A DNA stretch of 64,000 nucleotides from Erodium maritimum. Taxonomy: Eukaryota > Streptophyta > Magnoliopsida > Geraniales > Geraniaceae. Location of the stretch: positions 51,418,336 through 51,482,335 of the forward strand of contig OY997592.1 of NCBI GenBank assembly GCA_963921825.1, in the 5' to 3' direction. Under the pieces are notes generated by a model. The model made no database searches. It had not been told where the DNA came from and saw nothing but the letters and a program-made list of their open reading frames with translations. The position numbers were made by a program, and so were the translations under genes. Position 1 is the first letter of the stretch. Every line of letters starts with the position of its first letter. Shown here piece after piece: positions 46,634 to 60,696 of this stretch.

Positions 46634-47430
46634 TTTTTTGAAACGGGAAAGAAGTATTGTATTAATATTTCATATCATGCTTACACGAAGGGACATAACA
46701 GTCCCGGATACCAGATTTTTGTCCCAACCGGTCGTAGCCCGTCGGGCGCACATGGTTCCATACAAATAGTCTGCTTTGTTTCGTAGATCCGACCTCAAGA
46801 GTTCTTCGATCCAACGTTACAATATGATAATAAACCAAATTCCTAAACTTATTTAGCCAAAAGATTATTCGACCTAAAACAGTGAAACCTTCTAGAGAAC
46901 CAACCTTTAGTGCGGATTCCCCGAGACATCTCTGCTGCAAAGGATTGTTCGGGGTTGAGAGTCCCTATTTTGGGTGCCTGTGAAATAGGTCCCAAACTAT
47001 CGTCCCTCCTCCCGGATCCCAGATCCATCTAGGGAGCAGGCCCATGCCGGCGAAGGGTGACCCTGGGGCGGTAGGCCGCTGCAGATGGAAGACGACGCGT
47101 GGAGCCCATATTCCGGAGAACGGCTGAGGGCCACGGTGGCTACTGGCTCGAAGGCGGGGCCGGTCCGGCGATGCAGGAACGGAAGCGCGAGACGAGGGAG
47201 AGACCGTGGAACGGATTGAACGATGGGCGGCGACCTGTGGGGGCAGACCGGCTGCAAAAAAAGACAAAAACAAAAAAAGTAACACCCATAAATGGGTAGA
47301 ATGGACCCTGGTGGCTAGGGTAGAAGAGCGCTTTGAGTTAGGATCTTCAAGAGTTTCCATGGTGAAGAAGGGGGGGATGGAAGGGGAGGAGGCTGCGCAG
47401 AGAGAGTGCAGCCCCTAGGGTTCGTGTGTT
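46634..47430 (-). mobile_element. Short non-LTR retrocopy with 15-bp target duplication
   Basis: The minus-strand 3' end is an A-tail (T-run from 46633). AAAGAATTATCATAT flanks it at 46618-46632 and 47431-47445. The 797-bp body contains a minus-strand open stretch (47360-46965, METLEDPNSKRSSTLATRVH) without recognisable domains. It is a short LINE deletion derivative, SINE-like element or retrocopy; the structure supports retroposition but not the source. Confidence 0.75.
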
Positions 47431-47446
47431 AAAGAATTATCATATT

Positions 47447-47760
47447 AATATATGATAATTGTTGATAATATTTTGATAAATATTATAATGTTATGTTTCT
47501 TTGTTGAGATTATTACTTTAAGGGTGAAAGAGTAATTTTGTGAGACGGGTCATGAAATCCTTTTGTATTGGTCATATCATTGTCAATCTCCACTTAAGTC
47601 AATTATATTTGATCCACTACAACAACTCAAGTACTGAATACACATAAAGATTGAAAATCAAATACTATAATTCAAAAGTTAAAACTTTCACAAATTACAA
47701 AAGACTAAATGAGACGCTTAAGTAAGAACTTTTGTGCACTCATCCGCTTAAAACAAAACT
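47447..47760. other. AT-rich spacer, 3' flank of the beta-glucosidase gene
   Basis: Downstream of the beta-glucosidase stop codon; probably its 3' UTR and spacer. No other feature was seen. Confidence 0.5.
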
Positions 47761-50836
<3,076 letters not shown>

Positions 50837-51129
50837 CTTCACTTCACTTCACACTTTTCAGAAATGACCAGAATATATGCTTTACCATCTATCACACACA
50901 CTCAAGTGCAACTCCAAACTCAACCACATGATACAAATCTTCTCAGCCACAAAACAGGCTTGTCAGCTCTCTTATGTGGAAAATTATGCCCCCCACTTTT
51001 TCCCAACAAAATTTGGATGCAAGTCCATCATGACAATTCTTGTCCTTAATGCTTAATTTTCACTTTTGTCCTCTTGCCAATGTATTTGTCTTCCAAGATA
51101 ATACTTAATTTTCAGCCTTTTCATTTTCA
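50837..51129. promoter_or_regulatory. Upstream region of the beta-glucosidase gene
   Basis: Holds the 5' UTR and promoter. CATATATTC near 50872-50880, read on the minus strand, is a possible TATA element about 40 bp before the start codon. That would leave a very short leader, so the assignment is weak. Confidence 0.35.
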
Positions 51130-51138
51130 AAAATAAAA

Positions 51139-51401
51139 GGGTTAATTACCTTTAGTACCCCTTATGTATTGGTAACACTCCTTTAGCACCCTGATGTATT
51201 GGTAACGCTCTGGACAAAACTTTGGTCAATTTACGCCATTTTGATTATATGTGACCAATTCATAAGGGGTATTAAATGTTCTGTTATCAATACATGAGGG
51301 GTATTAAATGATCAGTGACCAATTCATAAAGGGCACTAAATGAAAGTTACCAAAACGTAGGGACTGTTATTGAATGTTACAAAACGCAGAGATATTAACC
51401 C
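51139..51401. mobile_element. MITE, 263 bp, 9-bp target duplication
   Basis: GGGTTAATTACC at the left and ATATTAACCC at the right form imperfect terminal inverted repeats. They are flanked by AAAATAAAA (51130-51138, 51402-51410). The 9-bp duplication suggests a Mutator-type element, though the duplicated site is low-complexity. The interior repeats AGGGGTATTAAATG and GTGACCAATTCATAA-like motifs. Confidence 0.6.
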
Positions 51402-51410
51402 AAAATAAAA

Positions 51411-51752
51411 ATAGTGAACTACTAGAAACTAGTAACATGATCTTTACGCAGCAACAATTGTTTGGATTAAATAGAATATATTCGTTAAATATTTAAAGGT
51501 AAATTGTTCAGCAAACTAATTATTAATTAACCATTGAAGGGGGGAAACCTAACAAAAACTTAATTTTCTTTCTATTTAAGAACACAGCAAAACATTCTAT
51601 ATACAGTATTTGCTACAACAATTTTGACAGTAAGCTAAACTATTGTACCCATATAATGCAAGGCAAACATTGGACACCAACTGTCATTTTGCAACTCTCC
51701 AGCTACAACTACTCAATTATATAATTATAAATCGGCGTAAGAACAGTGGGTC
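51411..51752. other. AT-rich spacer, 3' flank of the kinase gene
   Basis: No gene seen; expected to include the kinase 3' UTR. Confidence 0.45.
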
Positions 51753-54700
51753 TCATCTTGAGCTTTTCATTGGACTTGTCCCCCTGGGGTGATTCAAATG
51801 CCTAGTCACGTGAGCAGACTTTGGTTCTGGGGTCCTCGATGCGTGCTTTGATGTGTGAAGGCGCTCCAAAGTTGATAGAATATGAGCCATGGTTGGCCTG
51901 TTCTTAGGATCCACGTGGAAGCATTGGAGGGCAAGTGCAGCTGCAGCTTGGGCTGCTTTCTTGGAGTATTGACCTCCGAGCCTTGTGTCCATTATCCTCA
52001 ATACACGCCTGTTATCGCTCAGGAATGGTTTTGCCCAATCCACCAAGGAGTCTTCATGTCCTCCCACAGCTCTCTCATCATCCAGTGCCCGTCTCCCTGA
52101 TAGTAATTCTAACATCACCACTCCAAAGCTATACACGTCACTCTTTGGGGTCAAATGACCTGCATTGTTTCAACCAATTTCAGAAAGTCAGGTTAAAATC
52201 TCATCACTGTACCAAAGCTTGCTTGTCCATCTGGTCAATCACTTGAACTTAGGTCTTGGGACCTGGGTTCAAGTCCCACGTACCTCACTTTTTATTTATT
52301 TCTTCTCAACTTTTGTTGGCCTTTTATCTTTTCAACCCTTTGGGCCTCTCTCTCTATATTCAACCCTAAGTGGGGGTCACAAAAAAATTGAACTCTCTTC
52401 TACATAAGAGCACCCCCAATGCAGGCTAATCCCGTTGGGAGAATACCCCATGTACAGGGCCGGCCCCACCCTTTAGTAATTTAGGCGGTCGCCTAAGGCC
52501 ACAAAATGAACAAAGGCCACATTTTGAAAAAAATAAAATGGACTTAAGAGAATTAAAGCCCAAACAAAATTTTAGTTACAATCGGCATTCGGCAACAACT
52601 TTGTACATGGGCAGCCGGAGTCAATATTTATATTACTATATTTAAACCAACTTCTGTTTCAAAAATAAGTAGGGCTTTGTTTCAAGATAGGATAGGATTT
52701 TGTTTCCAAAACACAAAACACGATTTTCCTTCTTCTAATTCTATTATTTTTGTACTTTTCTCTCTTCTAAATCATGTATATAAATGTGATGATATTTTAG
52801 ATTTAGATTCATCTTCAAACACTTTTTTCTCCAAATTCTTTATTGTTTATTGCAATTTTCTTCTCAAATTGTAGATCGTTCTAATTTTCTTAATGTTTTG
52901 TCCATATCTTATATGACCTTGGTTTTGGAAAATAAAGACAGACACGATGAACAATTTACAATATAAAATTAATAATATTAATAATTAATTAATGTTCAAT
53001 TGTTTTTATTAATTAGTTTTTTTGAACGAAAGTTCCACAGATACTATTAATAAGAATATCTAGTATAGCAAACAGGGCCCCGTAGGTCCCTGTTTAACAG
53101 GCTTTGAGACAAAGAACCGATATCAAAGTGGTTTTTAAACAAAAGACTCATAAATTGAAAACTAAACTCAAAATGTGGAGAACCGTTCAAGATGGTGCCT
53201 AAACACTATTTGATCGTGGATGACTCTTTTCACTGTGAGGAGAACGATATTATGTTTGTAGAAATAAACGATATGATAAAAATGTTAATGACCAAATTTG
53301 AAATTTTAAAAAGGCCCATATTTAAATTTTTGCCTAAGGCCACCAAACATATAGAGACGGCCCTGCCCATGTAGAGGGACAGCCCTGGGTGAATCTGATT
53401 CAAGAAGGTGAACAGGTGGACGAATCCATCCACGGAACTCGCGAGGGCGAGGACGCAATAGCCAGGCATTGAACGAATTGAAGAATCACCCAAGATGAAG
53501 CCAATGGCCATGTGGCAATTATTTCCAAACAAATAACCACCTATTTTGGAAAAAAAACAACTTTGGAAAGAATTAACCAAAAAGACTTAGAAAAAAATAA
53601 CCGCATAGTCTCCATATTTTATTTGATTATAATGTAAAGTTTATTTTTAATAGAATTTGCTTACTTCCACAATTGTCTTCATAATTCTGATGCAATGTCG
53701 AGTTTAATTTAACAATTTGATAATTTTTCGATTTTAGTCTATGTTTTTCAATTTTGATCTATGTATTTTCCAATTTTAATGTACACTCGTTTTGTTGTAA
53801 CATAACCATCTTAATTATTTATTTACGATTTATAAATTTGAAATAAGCTAAAAACATGTTGGAATTAAAACGTACTTCAAATATGTAATTTTCATTTTGT
53901 ATTTCATATTATTTGGGTTAAAATAATATTAAAATCAGTATTCAGTATTCACAAACCCCGATAGTCCGTCCAGCCTGGGCTATTCCCAGTGTTTGACAAT
54001 TCCTATTAGCCCGTTTTTACACTTTCTCTCTCCTGTGAACTACCTTTTCTGATCCCCCAATAGCCCAGGGTGAACTATTTGCATTGGAGATGCTCTAAGG
54101 ATAAACTCTTTTTCCTACATTTTTTTTCCTACATAGGTAAGGTCTTGAAACCAGATATAGTTGATAAAAAACCTAATTATTGTGCTTTTTTTCATTAACA
54201 AACCAATAATAAGTGAAATTCGAACCTGTAGCCACATATTCAGGGGCAGCATAGCCTTGAGTTCCAATAACTCGTGTTGAGACATGAGTGTTATCTCCAG
54301 TGGGACCATCCCTTGCTAAACCAAAATCTGAAAGCTTTGCATTGAAATCCTACAAAATATCAAAAAATTAACCCACCAGATAGTCAAACCTACTGAATGG
54401 GTTTAGCAGAACCGTTAATGTACACTAATCCACAACACAAGAAGCTACTTTGTTCCAGCATACCGAGTCAAGAAGAATGTTGGAAGCCTTCAAATCACGG
54501 TAGATCACATTGGTATCCAGACTATGCAAGAACGCCATTCCCCTTGCAACATCTATTGCAATGTTCATCCGAATAGCCCAACTAATAGGTTGAACACCTT
54601 CTGCAGGAGAAAAAAAATTCCATTTTCTGTTGAGAAATTCTGCTTATCTTAAAAATAAATGGCTTACTTATGAATAAATGACTTTAAGAAATGGCTTACT

Positions 54701-56223
54701 TCTGAATAAATGATTCTCCAAACTCCCCTTTGACATAAATTCATAAACAAGGAGTCTGTTCTCTGACTCTGAGCAATAACCGATGAGCTTCACAAGATTT
54801 TCATGGCGAAGTGTACCAAGATAATTAACTTCAGCCTGCCAAGTTAAAGAGCCCAAACATAGTTAATGAGAACTGGCAGGGCTACAGAAAAAAAAAGTTG
54901 TAAATTACAATTAAACTGCACATACAAGCCATTCCTTGTGGCCTTGATGGCTTTCTGACTTGAGCCTCTTGATGGCCACGACGATCCCGGTTCCTGGTTT
55001 CGTTGGAGCTAAGGTGTTTGCATCAATCCAACCTTTGAAGACACATCCAAACCCTCCTTCTCCAAGTAGAGTATCAGAACGGAAATTTTTGGTGGCATTC
55101 TTGAGATCATTGAAGCTAAAGGACTTGAGATTAGTGGACACATATGAATCAACTTTGAATGCTATTGAAGCTTCATCGAAGCTTCCTAAAGTTGTGCTTG
55201 AAGCAGTAGAATCATGCTTCGCCTTGCTATGAGATTTTGTGGTTTCTGAAGAAGTGAAAATTACAAAAGCCTAAGTATACGTTTTACATCCTATACTACG
55301 TAAAAAGACAATGTTAGAAAAATCAGAAATATGTAGCAAACAGGACACGATGCTGCAGAAACATGGAACTGACGGCACGCATTAACTTCATCTGTTAATC
55401 ATCGATTCTTATACAAAGAACACATAATCATTGATTTTTAAGTTGTGGAGACTGACCCAACATATATCCCAACTTTAGAATTCAATAAAAAAAATGGATG
55501 TGTACATAAAGATGATGAAAGAAGAAATGGGAAACTCATTGATTTCAAGAAAGGTGAAAGGCTCGGTTTCCAGATATTGATAATATCCAGTTCAATTGAA
55601 TTAACCAAGGACCTCACATGGCCAGTTCCTTCTCAATTGAAGCTAAGCCCCTACAATATATATTCTTCTCTGTGTTACTTTAGTCTACTAGAGCAAGACC
55701 CTCGTGGGGGACAATGTTGCTCATAAAAAACATTCCTATACGCTGCATATCTTCAATATATTTTTTATTAGAAGAACTACTGAACTTACGTTCACGCCAT
55801 AGATTCAATTAGATGCATACTCTGCACTAAAAAATTCCAAAGGCAGACAAAAAAAACCATGCACATACATAGAGATTCTATGGATTTGAATTACTTGTTT
55901 TAAATTGATTAAAAGCCGAAAGACAACATGCCAACATGAGAAACATGAAATGGAACCACAATCCCCTCCAAAATCTCATGCAAAGAAGAACCAAATAAAA
56001 CCAACTCCTTTATAATCAAAAGATGCACACAATGATAAAACATGCAACCCAATTAAGACTAACTAGCCTTTGCAGAAGCATCATGGTTACACAAATTACC
56101 TTCCTAGTTGCATTCAATTTCTACATATACAGAGACTTAAATTAAACAAGCTATTTCTTCACCTGAAAACAAGTTGGAGGAAGCATGAGCACACTTTGCA
56201 GGCTTTCTGAAGCAATTGCCCAT
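51753..56223 (-). CDS. Receptor-like cytoplasmic kinase, RLCK-VII / PBL type
   Basis: Six exons join into an intact 394-residue serine/threonine kinase: 56223-56163, 55245-54926, 54835-54700, 54600-54464, 54349-54226, 52159-51753. MGNCF at the start predicts N-myristoylation at Gly2 and palmitoylation at Cys4, so it should sit on the plasma membrane. The kinase core has the P-loop [11 protein letters not shown] (82-92) and lysine K113 in VAIKRL. It also has [12 protein letters not shown] with D208 (an RD kinase in which Tyr replaces His), DFG at 226-228, and [10 protein letters not shown] in the activation segment. A Ser-rich N-terminal arm and a basic C-terminal tail flank the core. Such kinases relay signals from receptor kinases in immunity or growth. 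The last intron (2066 bp) is enlarged by nested transposons. Confidence 0.94.
52408..54095. mobile_element. PIF/Harbinger-like (Tourist-type) MITE, TSD TAA, split by a hAT element
   Basis: Ends GAGCACCCCCAATGCA and TGCATTGGAGATGCTC are terminal inverted repeats. TAA at 52405-52407 and 54096-54098 gives the 3-bp duplication typical of PIF/Harbinger. GCCCAGG-like motifs recur near the right end. It holds a complete hAT element at 52455-53365, leaving about 770 bp of its own. Confidence 0.82.
52455..53365. mobile_element. Non-autonomous hAT element, 911 bp, TSD CCCATGTA
   Basis: Starts CAGGGCCGGCCCC and ends GAGACGGCCCTG, giving hAT-type terminal inverted repeats. A perfect 8-bp duplication CCCATGTA lies at 52447-52454 and 53366-53373. 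Subterminal GCCTAAGGCCAC motifs occur at both ends (near 52491 and 53331). No transposase is encoded. Confidence 0.92.
54661..54726 (-). repeat. 33-bp tandem duplication with second splice donor in kinase intron 3
   Basis: GGCTTACTTATGAATAAATGA (54661) and GGCTTACTTCTGAATAAATGA (54694) are 33 bp apart. The real exon-3 donor GTAAGCC (54699-54693) is therefore repeated 33 bp downstream. Use of the distal donor would read [10 protein letters not shown] and then a stop. Confidence 0.75.
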
Positions 56224-58318
56224 GACTGAGAGTGAGCCACAGATGAATAAAACTCAGCCAAAAAATGGAAGATTTGGAGGCCCTTTTAAGTGGGTAGGCA
56301 GGAAAAAGAGGAAAGACTCCTCCTTGATGAGGAAACATCAATAAGTCAATGGAGGAAACCTCCATTGAATGCAACCAAAGTTTGAATTTTTTTCAGAAAC
56401 ACGTCTGTTTTGGTCCCACCTACACCTTAATTGATCAGAGTATTGACTACTGCAACAGCAGAAGACTACCTCCTACCTTGACTGAATCAAAAGCTCTACA
56501 ATCTTCTCTACGTTTGTGTTTAATTTGGTCATGGCTCTCCATTTCACTCCACACATGAGCACAGGCTCCTGTCCTGACAGATGCTATAGTAAAGAGAATA
56601 AAACAGATAATATAATCTACAGAACAAGATTGACTGATCTAGAGAGTGAAGGAGAGGTATTAGGTTTAGACTTTGCATAGGAAGGTTAGCTAATCTTGAC
56701 CGCAACCATTAAAAATTTAAAATACAACCTCTCGTCTTCGATATGAATTGATAAATGATGCAAATGCAATGAAGTAATAGATTATTATTTAAAACAATGA
56801 GAATAAATAAATAATAGATTGATATTGATGGGTCAGTTTTTTTTATAGGTACGTACTAAAATCCACGACAGATCTGGAACTCGGAAGGAAAATGGAGTGG
56901 ATTGAGAAAGTAAACTAATCTAGGAGGACAGGGGAAATACAGAAACAGTAACAGGTAGGGGTGTGCAACGGCCAATGTCCGACATCGAAATCCTATTCAG
57001 GCGGTGCCACCGACGATACCATATTGCCAATCGGGACTGGTGTCGGAATCTGGCAAGAAACTCGGAAAACCGGCCTTGACTTATCATATGGCCGGTGCCG
57101 TGAAAAACCGGCCTCCCGGGTCCAATGGGCCTTTAGGTGGGCCTTTTATTTTGGGGACAAATACTGTTCAAATCTAACAAAAATCAGACATTAATCAAGG
57201 TAAAACTAAGAACACAAAATGATCCACAGCTGCCTATAGCGGTGGTTTTCCTGTTTTTCATGCTACTTTCCTGCATCGTCATGGCCATGGCCAAGAACAA
57301 GCGTACGATTAGCGTCATAATTAGGCTGTTGAATACGGTCAAGATTCAATATCATATGTTTTTGTTGGTCCACACAATTAGGCAAGGTTTATTATGCTTG
57401 TCATGTCCAATGATCTAGCGAGGGTCAACATGGTGTTGTTAAGGAGTTACACCCTCTCTGGATGGGCTTGATCTTTCTCCTCATCCTTTTCCCAAAAAAC
57501 TTTTCGGTCACTTAAAGTACTTCCCTCCTTTCCCCACGGGTCCTCGCCAAAGGAACAAGATGCAATTCAAGCAAAACATGTTGATTAGAGTCGGTTTAGG
57601 AAAAGCGATATTTGCTCCTCCCCACAAGAATACAGATAGATTTCCTACTTTTTCATCTAGAGTTGTTGGACATCTTTATTACAAAGTTAGCGTCTCGAAC
57701 ATGTTTAAGACTATAACTACCCTTTTATAATACCTACGGTCTTTATGACTTAATAAAATGAAGAGTTACTTTCATCTCATTATCCTAAAAGTTCCATATT
57801 CCATTCAAACTATCTTAAATTTTTTTGGTGTTGTCTCGCACCTTAGAGTTTCATTTGTCTCAATTTGGTAGGGGTGAGCAAAAAAAACGAAACCATTAAA
57901 ACCGACCCAACCGAAACCACCACCGAAAAATCTGGAACCGGAACTTTTGACAAAACCGTCGGTGGTGGAAGTTCCAAACCGGTTGCATAATGGTCTGTTT
58001 CCGGTTTTTAAAAATCCAAACCGAAAAAAACCACCCAACTGGTACTGTGTATGACTTTACACGTGGTACCATGTGAACCATAGATCATGTCGATATGGAA
58101 GGCTCATAATAATCCTTATTCATTTGGTTAAGGTTATTGTATTTAGAATAAAAAAAAGTGCATGCCGTCTGGTTTTGTATGTTAAATTAGTTCAAACATG
58201 GTTTTGTTAAAATTTAGATTAATTCTAAAAGTTTAGGTATTTTCAAATTTGATATATATTAGAACTGGTTAACCACCATTACCCTACCTCTCACCATTTC
58301 TTGTAATGCTTATGAACA
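56224..58318. other. Upstream region of the kinase gene and intergenic DNA
   Basis: Includes the kinase promoter and possibly a 5' UTR. TAGGGGTG at 56956 and 57870 resembles a hAT or MITE end, but no partner end was found for either. No other gene was recognised. Confidence 0.45.
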
Positions 58319-59446
58319 TGTGAAGACCGCTTCAAAAAAAAACTATTGGGTCGGACCGGGTCGAACCGGACCCGACCAGCAACCCGGCCAGGCCAGACCC
58401 GGCCCGGGCAGGCAGGCCACCCACGTCTGGGCCGCGCGGCCCATTTCGGCGAGGCCCGGTGTGAGGCCCGTTTGAGCTTCGGGTATAAATAGGTCAATTA
58501 GGGTTTGAAACCCTAATTGCCTTCAACCCCTCTTCTTCGCGCAGCCCTCCCTCGACCCGACCTCACCCTTCACACCGTCCACTCCTCCACGCCGCCGTCT
58601 TCTTCTCCGACCAACCGCTCCGGCCGCCACCATACCGAGCTCCTCTCCGTCCAACCGGCAACCACCTCCCTTCCTTCCCTTCGCCGCCGTCTCCTCTCTC
58701 CGTTCAGCCCCCACCAGCCACCTCCCTCTCTCGGTCCGTCTCCGACCACCACATCCCCACTCTCCCTCGTCTTCTCCTCCGTCCGATTCACGAACCACCG
58801 CCTCCGTCCTCACTCAGTCCCGAGCCCGAGCTCGTCCTCCCCGACCACCCTCTCCCTCGTCCCGAGCCGTCGCCCGTACCCCACCACCGAGCCATTCCTC
58901 TCCTCCGTCCATCACCAGCCTCGCCGTCCAGCTCAAGCCCCGCCGGCTTGGAGTCCGACCACCACCGTCCCTTTGGCCGAGTCCAGCCGTGCCACCGTGT
59001 TTTCCCATGCGTCCGGCTTCGAAGTGAAGCCCGGAGGTAGCGAGCTAGAACGTCAGCAGCTAGGAAGCGTAACGGGTGCTCTTCGGTTGAGGTAGGGAAA
59101 AGTAGCCGGATCTCGGTCCTGACTAGGGAAAGTTAACAGTAGAAATGCATGTGACACTGGGGTGTCGTGGGTTGAGTAGGTTAGCGAACATTAGAATTGC
59201 ATGATACGGGATTGTAGCGTTTAAGAGAAAAGCATGTGACACTTAGTAGTGTCGTAGGAACAGAGAACGTAGCGATAATTGAATTACTGGAGGCATATGA
59301 CCATGCCCGGAGGTTGATTGTGAACTTATCGATATTAGGAGTACTGGAGGCATATGACCATGCCCGGAGGTTGTTTGTGAAACTAGCAATCTTAGGACTG
59401 TTGGAGGCGTCGTTTATGCCGGAGGTTGTTGTGTATTAATTGTTGT

Positions 59447-59690
59447 TGAGTTTGGGTGGCCTTGAGAGCCCGTGTTGTTTGTTGTTGAGTTTGGGTGGCC
59501 TTGAGAGCCCGTGTTAACTGTTGTTGAGTTTGGGTGGCCTTGAGAGCCCGTGTTAATTGTTGTTGAGTTTGGGTGGCCTTGAGAGCCCGTGTTAATTGTT
59601 GTTGAGTTTGGGTGGCCTTGAGAGCCGTGTTATTTATTGTTGAGTCTTGGGTGGCCATGAGAGCCCGTGTTGTCGTTTCGGTGTTTTGGG
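59447..59690 (+). repeat. Six-copy tandem array of about 39 bp in LTR
   Basis: Units of TTGTTGAGTTTGGGTGGCCT followed by TGAGAGCCCGTGTTAA. Orthologous in position to the array at 10922 and to the reverse-complement array at 25068. Confidence 0.88.
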
Positions 59691-59907
59691 TGGGCGTGAG
59701 TGCCCGTGGGGTTGTGAACCCGTACTTTACCGTTGGTGTCTTGGGTGGCCATGAGGGCCCGTAGGGTATGTTGAACCTGTGTTTTGTTGTTGGTGTATTG
59801 TTGGCCTTGAGTGCCTGTGGAGTTGTCACCGGTGTCGTTACTGTATGTTTGAACTTGTTTGTGATTGTGATTGGTTACTTGATCATGGTGGAGGTTGTGT
59901 GGTGTAG

Positions 59908-60065
59908 CTAGCCTCCCGACTGGGATCGGGAGAAGCGGAGAGGTTGTGGGCTAGCTCCCCGAATGGGATCGGGGGAAGGACGCGCGGGTGTGGCTAACCA
60001 CCCGACTGGGATCGGGTAAAGCGGAGAGGTTGTGGGTTAGCCTCCCGACTGGGATCGGGAGAAGT
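59908..60065 (+). repeat. Four-copy palindromic array in LTR
   Basis: CTCCCGACTGGGATCGGGAG and variants, spaced by AGCGGAGAGGTTGTGGGCTAG-like spacers. Reverse complement of the array at 23395-23575. Confidence 0.85.
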
Positions 60066-60684
60066 TGCGCGACAGGTCGACCGCCTGACCACGTCTATGA
60101 TCGGTAAAGGGCGAGAGATACAGAGATTGGTTACTGAGCAGCTGGTTTGCGATCCTTTGTGATCTTGTTTGGTATTGTGTGGTTGTCAGTCGTGTCTTGG
60201 AGGAGGTCGTCGATAGTTGTGTCGGGTCTACTTTACTTGTCAAAGTGTTGAGTTGGTCAAGGAAGGTAACAGTGGTTGTATGATCAGTCAGAGTCCTTGG
60301 GTTGGGAACAGTGTCCCCCGTTGTAGACTTTATTATTGGTGTTACCGGCATTGTCTACTAATTATGCCGTAGTCAGTTTGTTATCTGTGGTGGTGAGCGA
60401 ACGCTCACCCCTAGCTGCATTTCCTACAGGTACTGTTCGTGGGACGGACTAGTTGAGCTCTCGAAGCTTGTGGAGCTAGGAGCGGAGTCCGGGTTTTGTC
60501 TTTTGAGTCTGGTGACAGATACCTTGTACTTTCGTCCACTTGTTGGGACGTATTATAAATTGTATTATTTTGTTGAACTAAGCTGGTATTGTAAAGTGTT
60601 TTAATGGAAGTGGTTTCAAAGTGTTTTCTTATTTTAAACGTTCGCGTCCCGAGTTTGGTTTACTGAAATTGGGGCGTGACAGCT

Positions 60685-60696
60685 TGGTATCAGAGC
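60685..60696 (+). other. Primer-binding site (tRNA-Met) of the deleted Tekay-type element
   Basis: TGGTATCAGAGC three bases after the LTR end. Confidence 0.9.

Larger units (their letters stand above)
52200..54140 (+). mobile_element. SINE copy 2, in last kinase intron, split by MITE and hAT
   Basis: GCTTGTCCA, box-B-like GGTTCAAGTCC and GTACCTCACT (52227-52290), then CTTCTACATAA (52397-52407), match copy 1 at 48600-48860. A 1.7-kb insertion follows at 52408, and a similar 3' motif, CCTACATAGGTAAGGTCTTG, resumes at 54130. Antisense to the kinase gene. Confidence 0.55.
58319..60681 (+). repeat. 5' LTR of the deleted Tekay-type element
   Basis: The TATA box TATAAAT at 58484-58490 lies just before AATTAGGGTTT-G-AAACCCTAATT (58496-58518). 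Shared family blocks include GGTAGGGAAAAGTAGCCGGA at 59092 and the hairpin GGTGAGCG..CGCTCACC at 60392-60409. The start matches the right end of the element at 39196-46082, while the 3' half matches the reverse complement of the solo LTR at 22841. Confidence 0.92.

Noticed and set aside
52677-52874. Possible transposase inside the hAT element
   Set aside because: The 65-codon frame has no transposase motif. The element is too short to be autonomous.
56956-57900. TAGGGGTG-type hAT ends at 56956 and 57870
   Set aside because: No matching inverted end or target duplication could be found for either.
58517-59095. 192-codon Pro/Ser-rich open frame after AGGGTTTGAAACCC
   Set aside because: Lies in the transcribed leader of an LTR with a CT-rich bias. 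The protein is low-complexity with no family, and the counterpart regions of other LTRs are not conserved as coding.
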